Origin: Paracoccus endophyticus
GTDB taxonomy: Bacteria > Pseudomonadota > Alphaproteobacteria > Rhodobacterales > Rhodobacteraceae
Length of the DNA stretch: 64,000 bases
Direction: 5' to 3'
Assembly: GCF_003286075.1 (NCBI RefSeq)
Contig: NZ_QLUV01000007.1
Coordinates: 1-64,000, forward strand
The first letter of the stretch is position 1. Every line of letters begins with the position of its first letter. Position numbers and translations under genes: made by a program. Shown in pieces: positions 9,781-19,071 of the stretch. The notes beneath the pieces are model-generated. The model saw nothing but the letters and a program-made list of their open reading frames with translations. It had not been told where the DNA came from and ran no database searches.

Positions 9781-11735
9781 GCGCCCGCCCCCGCCCGCGC
9801 CCCGGTGCGCCGCCCGCCCGCCAGCCAGGCGCTGCCCAGCGTGTCCAGCGCCAGCGCCAGCGCCGCCAGCGCCAGTAGCCAGCCGCCCAGCGCAAGGCCG
9901 GGCGCACGGGCCGCACTCTCAAGCGCGGCGCCCGGCCAGTCGGCGGCGCCCAGTGCGGGGACCAGCGCGCCCCCGGCATTCAGGGCCGCGCGCCGCTCGC
10001 CCGCCGCATAGATGCCGGCGGGCGCGCCGGGCGCCGGACCCGCGGCAAAGGCCGCCGCCGCGACGGGTGCCAGTCCCCCTGCATCCGCGGGCCGCCCGAA
10101 GCCGTCCAGCACCGCCTGCGGCGTCCAGTGCGGCGCGTCGGTCGAAGGGGTGGCCGGGGTGACGGCGGTGACGCGCGCCGACTGGACCAGACGGTCCAGC
10201 ATCTGCACGAACAGCCCTGACAGCGGCAGGTTGGACCAGTCGGTGTTGGCGGTGGTGTGAAACAGCACGATGGACCCTTGGCCCAGCGGCCCGCGGGTGA
10301 CAAGCGGCGTGCCGTCGGTCAGCGCCGACAGGATGCGTCCGGCAAGATCCGGGTCCGGCTCGGGCAGAAGCTGCGCGCGCACGGTCACATCGGTGGGCAC
10401 GGCCAGCCCCGCGAACGGCCCCTGCGCGTCAAACGGCGCCAGCGCGCGCGGCGTCCCCCAGGCCAGGGCGCCGCCCGCATCGCGCCCGCCCGGCCGCAGG
10501 CGGACCGGCAGCAGGGGATCGCCCTCCAGCTCGTCCGAGGCGGCCATCCGCGGCCCCGCGAAGCGGACCAGCAGCCCGCCGTCGGCCACCCAGCGCGCCA
10601 GCGCCGCGCCCTCGGCATCGGGCAGCGCGTCGGCCAGGATCACCACATCCGGGGCGGCCGGCAAGACATCGGCCAGACCGCCTTCGACCACGTCGGCGCG
10701 GCCGGTCAGCGCCTGGCGCAGATAGTGCAGCGGCGACAGCAGCGCCTGCCCCTCGGTCGCGCGGGCATCGCCCACCAGCGCCACCTTGTGACGCCGCACG
10801 CGGTCGTCGGCCAGCACCACCGCCCCGGCCGAGGCCTCGCCCTCGATCGCCAGCCGGGTGATGCGGTTGCGCAGTTCCGGCGGCAGGTCCAGCGGCAGGG
10901 TCGCCGACAGGACGCCGTCCGTCGCCGTGGCGGCCGGGGGCGGCGCCAGACGGGCCAGCTGGCGCTGCACGCCCTGCGGGTCGGGGCCGATGGCCAGCAC
11001 GGCGGGCAGGCCCGTCCCCGCGCCGCCTGCCTGGCGCAGGACCAGCGCCGGCTGATCGTCGCCGGTCAGCGCCAGGGACCGCACCGCGCGGGCCGGCGGC
11101 ACGACCGTCACCGCGCCGCGCGCCGACAGCGCCGCCAGCCAGTCGGCGCGGCGCGGATGATCCAGCCCGTCGGACAGCCACAGCGTGTCGAACGCCGCAG
11201 GCGCGTCGGCCAGCGCCGCGACCGGGTCCGGGTGGCGCGTGGCCCATGGCTGCGGCAGGGCCGCCCGCAGCCGGGCCTCGGCCTCGGCCGCGGTGCCAAA
11301 GCGCACGGCCCCCCGCCCGTCCTGGCCGTCCGCCAGCCACAGCGCGACCGGCCGCCCCGCGCCCTCGGCCCGGTCGATCGCCGCCCGCGCGCGCGCCTGC
11401 ACCCCCGCCCAGTCGGGGGCCGCGGCCCAGCCTGCGTCCACCACGACCAGCAGCGGCCCCACGCCCGCTGGGCGCGGATCGGGGCGCCAGACCGGCCCCG
11501 CCATGGCCGCGATCACGGCGGCCAGCGCCAGCATCCGCAGCGCCAGCAGCCACCACGGCGTGCGCCGGGCCAGGGCCGAGGGGTCGGCCAGACCGGCCAT
11601 CAGCGCGGTGCCGGGGAACACGACGTCCCGCGGCGCGGGCGGCAGGGCGCGCAGCAGCCACCACAGCAGCGGCAGCGCCCCCAGCGCCGCCAGCAGCCAC
11701 GGCGCGGCAAAGCCCAGGGGACCGATCGTCAGCAT
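9777..11735 (-). CDS. BatA-like double-transmembrane protein
   Basis: This is a 652-residue protein. The N-terminus reads LGFAAPWLLAALGALPLLWWLLRALPP, followed by RDVVFPGTALM and a second membrane span near residue 60. That is the BatA N-terminal double-membrane domain. A long periplasmic region follows with VWA-like strands (PLLVVVDAGWAAAPDW) and an amidotransferase-like stretch (DVVILADALPDAEGAALARWV). One more membrane helix ends the protein near residue 625. The ATG at 11735 has a strong GGGGAGGGGGG site. BatA-type proteins occur with MoxR AAA+ ATPases and are implicated in envelope or stress tolerance (known of the family). The partner or substrate here is unknown. Confidence 0.78.
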   Translation of the reverse strand: MLTIGPLGFAAPWLLAALGALPLLWWLLRALPPAPRDVVFPGTALMAGLADPSALARRTPWWLLALRMLALAAVIAAMAGPVWRPDPRPAGVGPLLVVVDAGWAAAPDWAGVQARARAAIDRAEGAGRPVALWLADGQDGRGAVRFGTAAEAEARLRAALPQPWATRHPDPVAALADAPAAFDTLWLSDGLDHPRRADWLAALSARGAVTVVPPARAVRSLALTGDDQPALVLRQAGGAGTGLPAVLAIGPDPQGVQRQLARLAPPPAATATDGVLSATLPLDLPPELRNRITRLAIEGEASAGAVVLADDRVRRHKVALVGDARATEGQALLSPLHYLRQALTGRADVVEGGLADVLPAAPDVVILADALPDAEGAALARWVADGGLLVRFAGPRMAASDELEGDPLLPVRLRPGGRDAGGALAWGTPRALAPFDAQGPFAGLAVPTDVTVRAQLLPEPDPDLAGRILSALTDGTPLVTRGPLGQGSIVLFHTTANTDWSNLPLSGLFVQMLDRLVQSARVTAVTPATPSTDAPHWTPQAVLDGFGRPADAGGLAPVAAAAFAAGPAPGAPAGIYAAGERRAALNAGGALVPALGAADWPGAALESAARAPGLALGGWLLALAALALALDTLGSAWLAGGRRTGARAGAGA

Positions 11736-11787
11736 CGGCCCCCCTCCCCGCGCCGGATCAAGGTTGCCCCCCTGGACGCCTCCCCGT

Positions 11788-12765
11788 TCATTCCGCCAGT
11801 GCCTGATACAGCCACATCAGCGCCTGCGCGGGGGGCTGCGCGGTGTCATGGGTGCCGAAATGCAGGCCCGAGGCGTCGGCCATCTGCCCCAACAGGGCCC
11901 GGCGATCGGCCAGCCGGGCCAGATAGGCCCCGCGCAGCGCCGCCGCATCGCGGGTCAGGTGATCGGCCACCGCCACGCCCGGCCCACGGAACCGGATCGC
12001 GCCCTGGAACGGAAACGTCTCCTCGACCGGGTCCAGCACCTGCAGCATCGCCCCGCGCACGCCCTGCGCGGCGGCCTGCCGGGTCAGGGCGGCAAGGGGC
12101 GCGGGATCGTCCAGGAAATCCCCGATCAGCACCAGCCGCTGCCCGGGCCGCAAGGCCCCGGCGTCGGGCAGCGCCCCGGTGGCGGCGATCAGGTCGCGGC
12201 CCAGGGCCTCGGCCTGGGTCCGACCCCCGCGGGGGGCGCGGCCCGCGACCGCCACGCGCTCGCCGCCCCGCAGCAGCACCAGCCCCAGCGCCAGCCCCAG
12301 CAGCGCGCCGCGGGCCTGCTTGGTGGGGCGCGCGGGGTCGCCCGTCCAGTCCATGCCCGGCGTGGCTGCGACCCAGAACGCCGCCGCCTGCGGGGACTGC
12401 ATCTCGCGCTCGCGCACGAAGGCCGCGTCCGACCGGGCCGAGCGGCGCCAGTCGATCGAGGCCGCGGGATCGCCGGGCTGGGCCGCGCGGTACTGCCAGA
12501 ACTCGTCGCCGGTTCCCGCCAGGCGCAACCCATGCGCGCCCGTGTCCACGACCGAGGCCAGCCGTTCGGCCGCCAGCAGCAGGCCGGGCAGGCCCGCCGC
12601 CGCAGCCTCGGCCCCCGCGCGCAGGGCGGCGGGGCCGGGACGCGCAAGCGGGGCGCCGCCCGGCGTCCTCACGCGAGGGACCCTGCGCGACGGGACGCGC
12701 GACGCAGGCCCCCCGGCCGCAAGCGCACCGGCACGCTGCCGTCCGTCTGCCCGCCGCCGCGGCAC
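11788..12765 (-). CDS. DUF58 domain protein
   Basis: DUF58 proteins work with MoxR AAA+ ATPases. The family signature is clear at GDEFWQYRAAQPGD followed by IDWRRSARSD, and a VWA-like C-terminal half follows. The outer start is a GTG at 12765, 16 bases after the moxR stop. An internal GTG at 12672 (VRTPGGAPL) may be the true start, because the extra 31 residues are arginine-rich and unlike the family and neither start has a good ribosome site. The position between moxR and the BatA-like gene fits the standard order of this operon. Confidence 0.85.
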   Translation of the reverse strand: MPRRRADGRQRAGALAAGGPASRVPSRRVPRVRTPGGAPLARPGPAALRAGAEAAAAGLPGLLLAAERLASVVDTGAHGLRLAGTGDEFWQYRAAQPGDPAASIDWRRSARSDAAFVREREMQSPQAAAFWVAATPGMDWTGDPARPTKQARGALLGLALGLVLLRGGERVAVAGRAPRGGRTQAEALGRDLIAATGALPDAGALRPGQRLVLIGDFLDDPAPLAALTRQAAAQGVRGAMLQVLDPVEETFPFQGAIRFRGPGVAVADHLTRDAAALRGAYLARLADRRALLGQMADASGLHFGTHDTAQPPAQALMWLYQALAE

Positions 12766-12781
12766 GATGCGCTGCGCGGGG

Positions 12782-13786
<1,005 letters not shown>

Positions 13787-13850
13787 GACAACGCCCCTGT
13801 TCTGCCCTAGATGCCATCCTATTGAGTGAAACGGAAAGGCTCCATTGCCA

Positions 13851-14408
13851 ATGGCTGAGGAAACGGGGAATTCCGCACCGCCCACGGCGCCGGGCGCCGA
13901 CCTGGCCGAGGTGGCGCGGCTTGCCGGGCGCCGCGGGCCGCCCCCGGTGCATCTGTGGGACCCGCCTTTCTGCGGCGACATGGATCTGGTGATCCTGCCC
14001 GACGGCCGGTGGATCCACGACGGCCGCCCGATCGCCCGGCCCGAGATGGTGCGACTGTTCGCGTCGATCCTCAAGCGCGAGGGGGACCGCTATTTCCTGG
14101 TGACGCCCGTCGAAAAGCTGGGAATCCGCGTCGAGGATGCGCCCTTCCTGGCCGTGGACGCCGACATCGGGCCGGACGCGATCACGCTGACCACGAACGT
14201 GGGCGATGTCGTGACCGCTGGCCCCGACCATCCGATTCGCGTCGAGGATCGCGACGGCGCGCCGCGCCCCTATGTCCATGTCCGGCGCGGGCTGGACGCG
14301 CTGATCGACCGCAAGACCTTTTACCGCCTGGTCGAGGCGGCAGAGCCGGGACCGGACGGCGGGCTGGTGCTGCGATCGGACGGTGCGGTCTTTCCGCTGG
14401 GGGCCTGA
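13851..14408 (+). CDS. DUF1285 family protein
   Basis: This is a 185-residue cytosolic protein. The segments PPFCGDMDLVILPDGRWIH, RPEMVRLFASILKREGD and YFLVTPVEKLGIRVEDAPF are the DUF1285 core. The family is widespread in Alphaproteobacteria and has no assigned reaction. The ATG at 13851 is preferred. A TTG at 13845 is closer to the AAAGG at 13835-13839 and is a possible alternative. The stop is followed directly by the ATG of the next gene, with no spacer, so the two are surely co-transcribed. Divergence from the moxR operon is a recurrent arrangement. Confidence 0.82.
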   Translation: MAEETGNSAPPTAPGADLAEVARLAGRRGPPPVHLWDPPFCGDMDLVILPDGRWIHDGRPIARPEMVRLFASILKREGDRYFLVTPVEKLGIRVEDAPFLAVDADIGPDAITLTTNVGDVVTAGPDHPIRVEDRDGAPRPYVHVRRGLDALIDRKTFYRLVEAAEPGPDGGLVLRSDGAVFPLGA

Positions 14409-15170
14409 ATGGCGCGCTTTGCCGCCAATCTGACCTTCCTGTTCACCGAGCTGCCGATGCTCGACCGCTTTGCCGCGGCACGACGGGCCGGGTTCGACGG
14501 GGCCGAGATCCTGTTTCCCTATGACCTGTCGGCCAAGGAACTGGCGGCCGCCGCGCAGGCCGCGGGGCTGGACTTCGTGCTGCTGAACACGCCGCCGCCC
14601 AACTGGGCGGGTGGGCCGCGCGGATTTGCCGCCATCCCGGGCGGCGAGGACCGCTTCCGCCGCGACTTCGACCGGGCGCTGCGCTTTGCCCAGGTTCTGC
14701 GCGCGCGCCACATCCACGTCATGGCCGGCAAGGGCGAGGGGCCAGCGGCGCGCGCCACCTTCGTCGACAACCTGCGCTGGGCCTGCGCGCGCGCCCCCCA
14801 CGCCAGCCTGACGATCGAGCCGATCAACCGCGCCGACATGCCGGGCTATTTCCTGGCCGACTTCGACCTTGCGGCCGAGGTGATCGCGGCGGTGGGCGCG
14901 CCCAACCTGGGGTTGCAGTTCGATGCCTATCACGCCCATCTGATCACCGGGGACGTGGCGGGTTGCTGGGACCGGCACGCGGGTCTGGTCCGTCATGTCC
15001 AGATCGCCGGCGCGCCCGGCCGGCACGAGCCGCGCGTGGGCGACATCGACTATGCCGATTTCTTCCGCCGGGTCGATGCCGCAGCCTATCGGGGCTGGGT
15101 CAGCGCCGAATACGTGCCCCGGACGACGACCGAGGCGGGCTTGCGCTGGCTGCGCGGCACCGCCGCCTGA
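14409..15170 (+). CDS. hyi: hydroxypyruvate isomerase-family TIM-barrel protein
   Basis: This 253-residue protein is predicted to isomerise hydroxypyruvate to tartronate semialdehyde, or a related 2-oxo-tetronate. It has the Hyi/OtnI pattern: MLDRFAAARRAGFDGAEILFPYD at the start (broken over residues 17-39), the metal-ligand segment LTIEPINRADMPGYFL near residue 138, LQFDAYH near residue 174 and the C-terminal WVSAEYVP. These are the conserved glutamate, aspartate, histidine and glutamate positions of the barrel. Related enzymes act on tetronates, so exact substrate is open. It directly abuts the DUF1285 stop codon. Confidence 0.8.
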   Translation: MARFAANLTFLFTELPMLDRFAAARRAGFDGAEILFPYDLSAKELAAAAQAAGLDFVLLNTPPPNWAGGPRGFAAIPGGEDRFRRDFDRALRFAQVLRARHIHVMAGKGEGPAARATFVDNLRWACARAPHASLTIEPINRADMPGYFLADFDLAAEVIAAVGAPNLGLQFDAYHAHLITGDVAGCWDRHAGLVRHVQIAGAPGRHEPRVGDIDYADFFRRVDAAAYRGWVSAEYVPRTTTEAGLRWLRGTAA

Positions 15171-15439
15171 CGGCGCGCCGCCCCGGATACCCCCAAAGGC
15201 ACGGCCCTTGCAGGCAGGCCCGCCGGGATGGCCCGACACATCCGGGCCGCCAGCCCGCGCAGCCGCGCCTGGCCTGCGCCGGCCCCGCGACGGGACGTTG
15301 CAGGGGCGGCCCCGCGCGCGCGCCTCCGCGGACCGCCAGCCGCGTCTTCTCCTGCTCCCCGCCTGTCGCGCGCGCCTGCGGGAACCGGCGCCGGCCCGGC
15401 GGGGTTGGCCCGGCAGAACGCTTTTCCAGGCAGCATCAC

Positions 15440-16954
15440 ATGACCTCTCTCTCCTTCGTCGAGGACCGGAACTGCTGGCGCGTCGCACAGGCCGACGCGT
15501 TGGCCCTGATCGTTGACGGAGAGGATTATTTCAAGGCGCTGCGGCACGCCCTGAAGGCGGCGCGGAATCTGGTCGTGATGATCGGCTGGGACTTCGACTT
15601 CGAGATCGAGATGCTGCCCGGCGACAGCGACGGCGACGGCAATGCCCCGGACGGGCTGCCGAACGCCGTGGGACCGTTTCTCGACGCGCTGGTCGAGCGC
15701 CGCCCCGACCTGGACATCTATCTTCTGAAATGGAGCGGCGGCGCCCTGATCGCGCCTGGCCGGGCCATTCCCGCGCTGAAGATCAAGCTGATGTCGCCCG
15801 AGCAGATCCACCTGGCCTTTGACGGCCGCCATCCCATCGGCGCGTGCCACCACCAGAAGATCGTCGTCGTGGACGACGCGCTGGCGTTCTGCGGCGGGAT
15901 CGACGTGACCGCCGGGCGCTGGGACACCCGCGCCCACCGCCCCGGCGACCCGCGCCGCCGCCAGCGTTCGGGCGAGATCGCCCAGCCCTGGCACGACGCC
16001 GCCGCCGTGATGAGCGGCCCCGCCGCCGCCGCGCTGGGGGCACTGGCCCGCGACCGCTGGGAACGCGCCACCGACGGCCCCCTGCCCGAGCCTGTGCCCG
16101 ATGCCGTCACCGCCGGGCTGTGGCCCGATGGCGTGTCGGTGCAGTTCAGCGCCGTCCCCGTCGCCATCGCCCGCACCAGCCCGCCCGAGCAGGACACCCC
16201 CGCGGTGGCCGAGATCGAGCGGCTTTATCTGGATTCGATCGCCGCTGCACGCGACTGCGTCTATCTGGAATCGCAGTATTTCGCATCCAACAGCATCACG
16301 CGCGCGGTGCGCGCGCGGCTGGGGGACCCGGACGGCCCCGAGATCGTCGTGGTCAACCCCGAGGGCGCGCAGACCGCCCTCGAGGACGCCGCCATGCACG
16401 TGACCCGCAGCCGCATGATGCAGGAGTTGCAGGCGGCCGACCGGTTCGGCCGCTTTCGGCTGCTGGCGCCCTTCAACGAGGCCGGAGAGGCGATCTATGT
16501 GCATGCCAAGGTGCTGATCATGGATGACGTGATGCTGCGCGTGGGGTCCAGCAACATCGATCGCAGGTCCATGGGCTTCGATACCGAGGCGGACGTGGCC
16601 CTGCTGGCGCAGACGGCCGAGGACCGGGCCCGCATCCGCGCGATCCGCGCGGGGCTCGTGGCCGAGCATCTTGGCGCGGACATTGATGCCGTCGCGGCCA
16701 CGATCGACAGGTCCGGCGTGATCGCCGCGATCGAGGCGTTCGGGTCCCCGGGGCTGCGCGGGCTGAAGCCGTTGCCGCCGCGCAAGGAAGGGGTCATCGG
16801 GGCGTTTCTGGCCCGAAGCCGCCTCTTCGATCCGCGCTACATGCGCAGCGCGCGGTCGCGGCTGGGGCTGACCAACCGCCACCTGTTCCTGGGCCTTGGC
16901 GCGCTGGTGGCGGCGGGGGTGCTGCTGTCGCGGCGCAATCCCCCGAAGGGCTGA
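15440..16954 (+). CDS. phospholipase D family protein (two HKD motifs)
   Basis: This 504-residue protein has both PLD catalytic motifs. The first is HHQKIVVVDD followed by FCGG, near residue 137; the second is HAKVLIMDD followed by GSSNID, near residue 355. An intervening YLESQYF is typical of the bacterial PLD / cardiolipin-synthase-like group. Near the C-terminus (about residues 480-496) a hydrophobic segment LFLGLGALVAAGVLL could anchor it in the membrane. It hydrolyses or transfers phosphatidyl groups; the true substrate is not readable. The 269 bases upstream hold no gene that I can see. No good ribosome site precedes 15440, but the protein reads sensibly from there. Confidence 0.88.
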   Translation: MTSLSFVEDRNCWRVAQADALALIVDGEDYFKALRHALKAARNLVVMIGWDFDFEIEMLPGDSDGDGNAPDGLPNAVGPFLDALVERRPDLDIYLLKWSGGALIAPGRAIPALKIKLMSPEQIHLAFDGRHPIGACHHQKIVVVDDALAFCGGIDVTAGRWDTRAHRPGDPRRRQRSGEIAQPWHDAAAVMSGPAAAALGALARDRWERATDGPLPEPVPDAVTAGLWPDGVSVQFSAVPVAIARTSPPEQDTPAVAEIERLYLDSIAAARDCVYLESQYFASNSITRAVRARLGDPDGPEIVVVNPEGAQTALEDAAMHVTRSRMMQELQAADRFGRFRLLAPFNEAGEAIYVHAKVLIMDDVMLRVGSSNIDRRSMGFDTEADVALLAQTAEDRARIRAIRAGLVAEHLGADIDAVAATIDRSGVIAAIEAFGSPGLRGLKPLPPRKEGVIGAFLARSRLFDPRYMRSARSRLGLTNRHLFLGLGALVAAGVLLSRRNPPKG

Positions 16955-17214
16955 GCCGCCCCGAGGCCCAGGCCGCCACCACGGCGCACCGGGCGACCGT
17001 AGGCTTTGCCGCATGAGGCGCCGACGATGGCGGGGCGTCCGCAGATCGCGTCCCTGCGTCGCCGCTGCGGACAAGCCGCCAGCCCGGACAGCAATCGCCG
17101 GACCCCAAGGCCCGTTCCCCTGATCGGCGACTGAGGCACTGGGGCAAGCCGGGCGGGACCACGCGAAAGCCGGCGCCCGGCCTTCTGCCCCACGGCACGC
17201 GAGGCGCGGCAGGG

Positions 17215-18879
17215 TCAGAACAGCCCTTCGATGCGTCCGTCCGCGTCAATCCCGATCCGGGTCGCGGCCGGGTCGCGCGGCAGGCCCGGCATGGTCATGA
17301 TGTCGCCGCAGATCGCCACGACAAAGCCCGCGCCGGCCGCCAGCCGCACCTCGCGGACCGGAATCGTAAAGCCGGTGGGCGCGCCCAGCGCGGTGGGATC
17401 GCTGGAAAAACTGTATTGCGTCTTGGCCATGCACACCGGCAGGTGGCCGTGGTCGCGCTGCAATTCCTCGATCCGCGCGCGCACGGCGGGCGGCGCCTCG
17501 ATCCCGTCGGCGCGATAGATGCGCCGGGCAATCGTCTGGATCTTGTCCCAAAGCGGCAGGGCGTCGGGGTACAGCATCTGGAAATCGGGGCGGTGCGCGG
17601 CGATGCCCACGACCTCTCGCGCCAGCGCCTCGGCCCCGGCGCCGCCCTGCGCCCAATGGCGGCAGACCACCGCCCGGACGCCCGTGCCTGCTGCGGCCGC
17701 CTGCGCGGCAGCAGTTTCAGCGGCGGTGTCGCCGTCGAAGTGGTTGATCGCCACGACCAGCGGCAGGCCGAACTGGCGCAGGTTCTGGATGTGGCGCACC
17801 ATGTTGGCGCAGCCCGCACGGACCGCCCCCACGTCCTCGGCCGCAAGATCGACTCGCGCCACGCCGCCGTTCATCTTCAGCGCGCGGACGGTGGCGACCA
17901 GCACCACGGCCGCAGGCGCCAGCCCTGCCTTGCGGCATTTGATGTTCAGGAACTTCTCGGCCCCCAGGTCGGCGCCGAACCCCGCCTCGGTCACGACATA
18001 GTCCGACAGGCGCAGCGCCGTCGTCGTGGCGATCACGCTGTTGCAGCCATGCGCGATGTTGGCGAACGGCCCGCCGTGAACCAGCGCGGGCGTGCCCTCG
18101 ATCGTCTGGACCAGATTGGGCTGCATCGCATCCTTCAGCAGCACGGTCATCGCGCCGTCGGCCCCAAGGTCGCCGGCCGTCACCGGCAGGCCGTCGCGGC
18201 GGCGCGCGATCTCGATCCGGGCCAGCCGCGCCTGCAGGTCGCGCAGGTCGGTCGCCAGGCACAGGATCGCCATCACCTCGGACGCGACGGTGATGTCAAA
18301 GCCGCTTTCGCGCGGCACGCCATGCGCCGGACCGCCCAGTCCCAGCACCAGCCCGCGCAGGGCGCGGTCGTTCATGTCCAGCACACGCCGCCAGCTGATC
18401 CGGCGCGGGTCGATGTCCAGCGCGTTGCCCCAGTGCAGGTGATTGTCGATCATCGCGGCCAGCAGGTTGTGGGCGCTGGTGATGGCGTGAAAATCCCCCG
18501 TGAAATGCAGGTTCATGTCCTCCATCGGAATGACCTGCGCCAGCCCCCCGCCGGCCGCGCCCCCCTTCATGCCGAAGTTCGGACCCAGCGACGCCTCGCG
18601 GATGCAGACGGTCGCACGCTGGCCGATGCGGTTCAGCGCGTCGGCCAGACCCACGGTGGTCGTGGTCTTGCCCTCGCCCGCCGGGGTCGGGTTGATCGCG
18701 GTCACGAGGATCAGCTTTCCCATCGGCCGCCCCGCCAGCCCGGCGATGAAATCCTGCGAGATCTTGGCCTTGTCGTGGCCGTAGGGCAGCCAGTCCCGCG
18801 CCGCCAGCCCCAGTTTCGCCGCGATCTCGGCCATCGGCCGCTTCGGCGCCGCGCGCGCGATCTCGATGTCGGTTGCCAT
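17215..18879 (-). CDS. fhs: formate--tetrahydrofolate ligase
   Basis: The enzyme makes 10-formyl-THF from formate, THF and ATP. The length of 554 residues is normal. The ATP-binding loop [10 protein letters not shown] is at about 65-74, preceded by LILVTAINP. Other family segments include [19 protein letters not shown], here split over residues 97-115, and the [20 protein letters not shown] region near residue 300. The start at 18879 has GGGGGACAGG in front. Two further enzymes of the formyl-folate node, 5-formyl-THF cyclo-ligase and PurU, lie elsewhere in the window but not in one operon. The 260 bases to the convergent PLD gene show no gene. Confidence 0.96.
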   Translation of the reverse strand: MATDIEIARAAPKRPMAEIAAKLGLAARDWLPYGHDKAKISQDFIAGLAGRPMGKLILVTAINPTPAGEGKTTTTVGLADALNRIGQRATVCIREASLGPNFGMKGGAAGGGLAQVIPMEDMNLHFTGDFHAITSAHNLLAAMIDNHLHWGNALDIDPRRISWRRVLDMNDRALRGLVLGLGGPAHGVPRESGFDITVASEVMAILCLATDLRDLQARLARIEIARRRDGLPVTAGDLGADGAMTVLLKDAMQPNLVQTIEGTPALVHGGPFANIAHGCNSVIATTTALRLSDYVVTEAGFGADLGAEKFLNIKCRKAGLAPAAVVLVATVRALKMNGGVARVDLAAEDVGAVRAGCANMVRHIQNLRQFGLPLVVAINHFDGDTAAETAAAQAAAAGTGVRAVVCRHWAQGGAGAEALAREVVGIAAHRPDFQMLYPDALPLWDKIQTIARRIYRADGIEAPPAVRARIEELQRDHGHLPVCMAKTQYSFSSDPTALGAPTGFTIPVREVRLAAGAGFVVAICGDIMTMPGLPRDPAATRIGIDADGRIEGLF

Positions 18880-18926
18880 CCTGTCCCCCGTTTGCGGCGC
18901 AGGCTAGCGCCCCCGCCGGGCCGCGG

Positions 18927-18965
18927 AAAGAGGCCGCCGCCCGAGGGTTCCCCCGGACGGCGGCC
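18927..18965 (-). terminator. probable terminator of nrdJ
   Basis: An 8-bp outer stem (GGCCGCCG and its complement) with further inner pairing is followed on the minus strand by TCTTTCC. It sits about 100 bases after the nrdJ stop and upstream of fhs. The T-run is interrupted, so strength is uncertain. Confidence 0.45.
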
Positions 18966-19071
18966 ACTGTCCCCGCGTTCCCGTGTCGTCTCGCCTGCGA
19001 CACGTTTCTCTCTGGCCCGGGCGCAGGGGACCGGGGAGGTCCCCCCGACCCGCCCGGCGGCCGGTCGCGTG

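Noticed and set aside
15171..15439. Possible gene between the hydroxypyruvate isomerase-like gene and phospholipase D
   Set aside because: Frames start without ribosome sites and have noise-like composition. Nothing supported.
16955..17214. Possible short genes between phospholipase D and fhs
   Set aside because: The frames are Arg/Gly-rich without ribosome sites. The region is a plain convergent gap.
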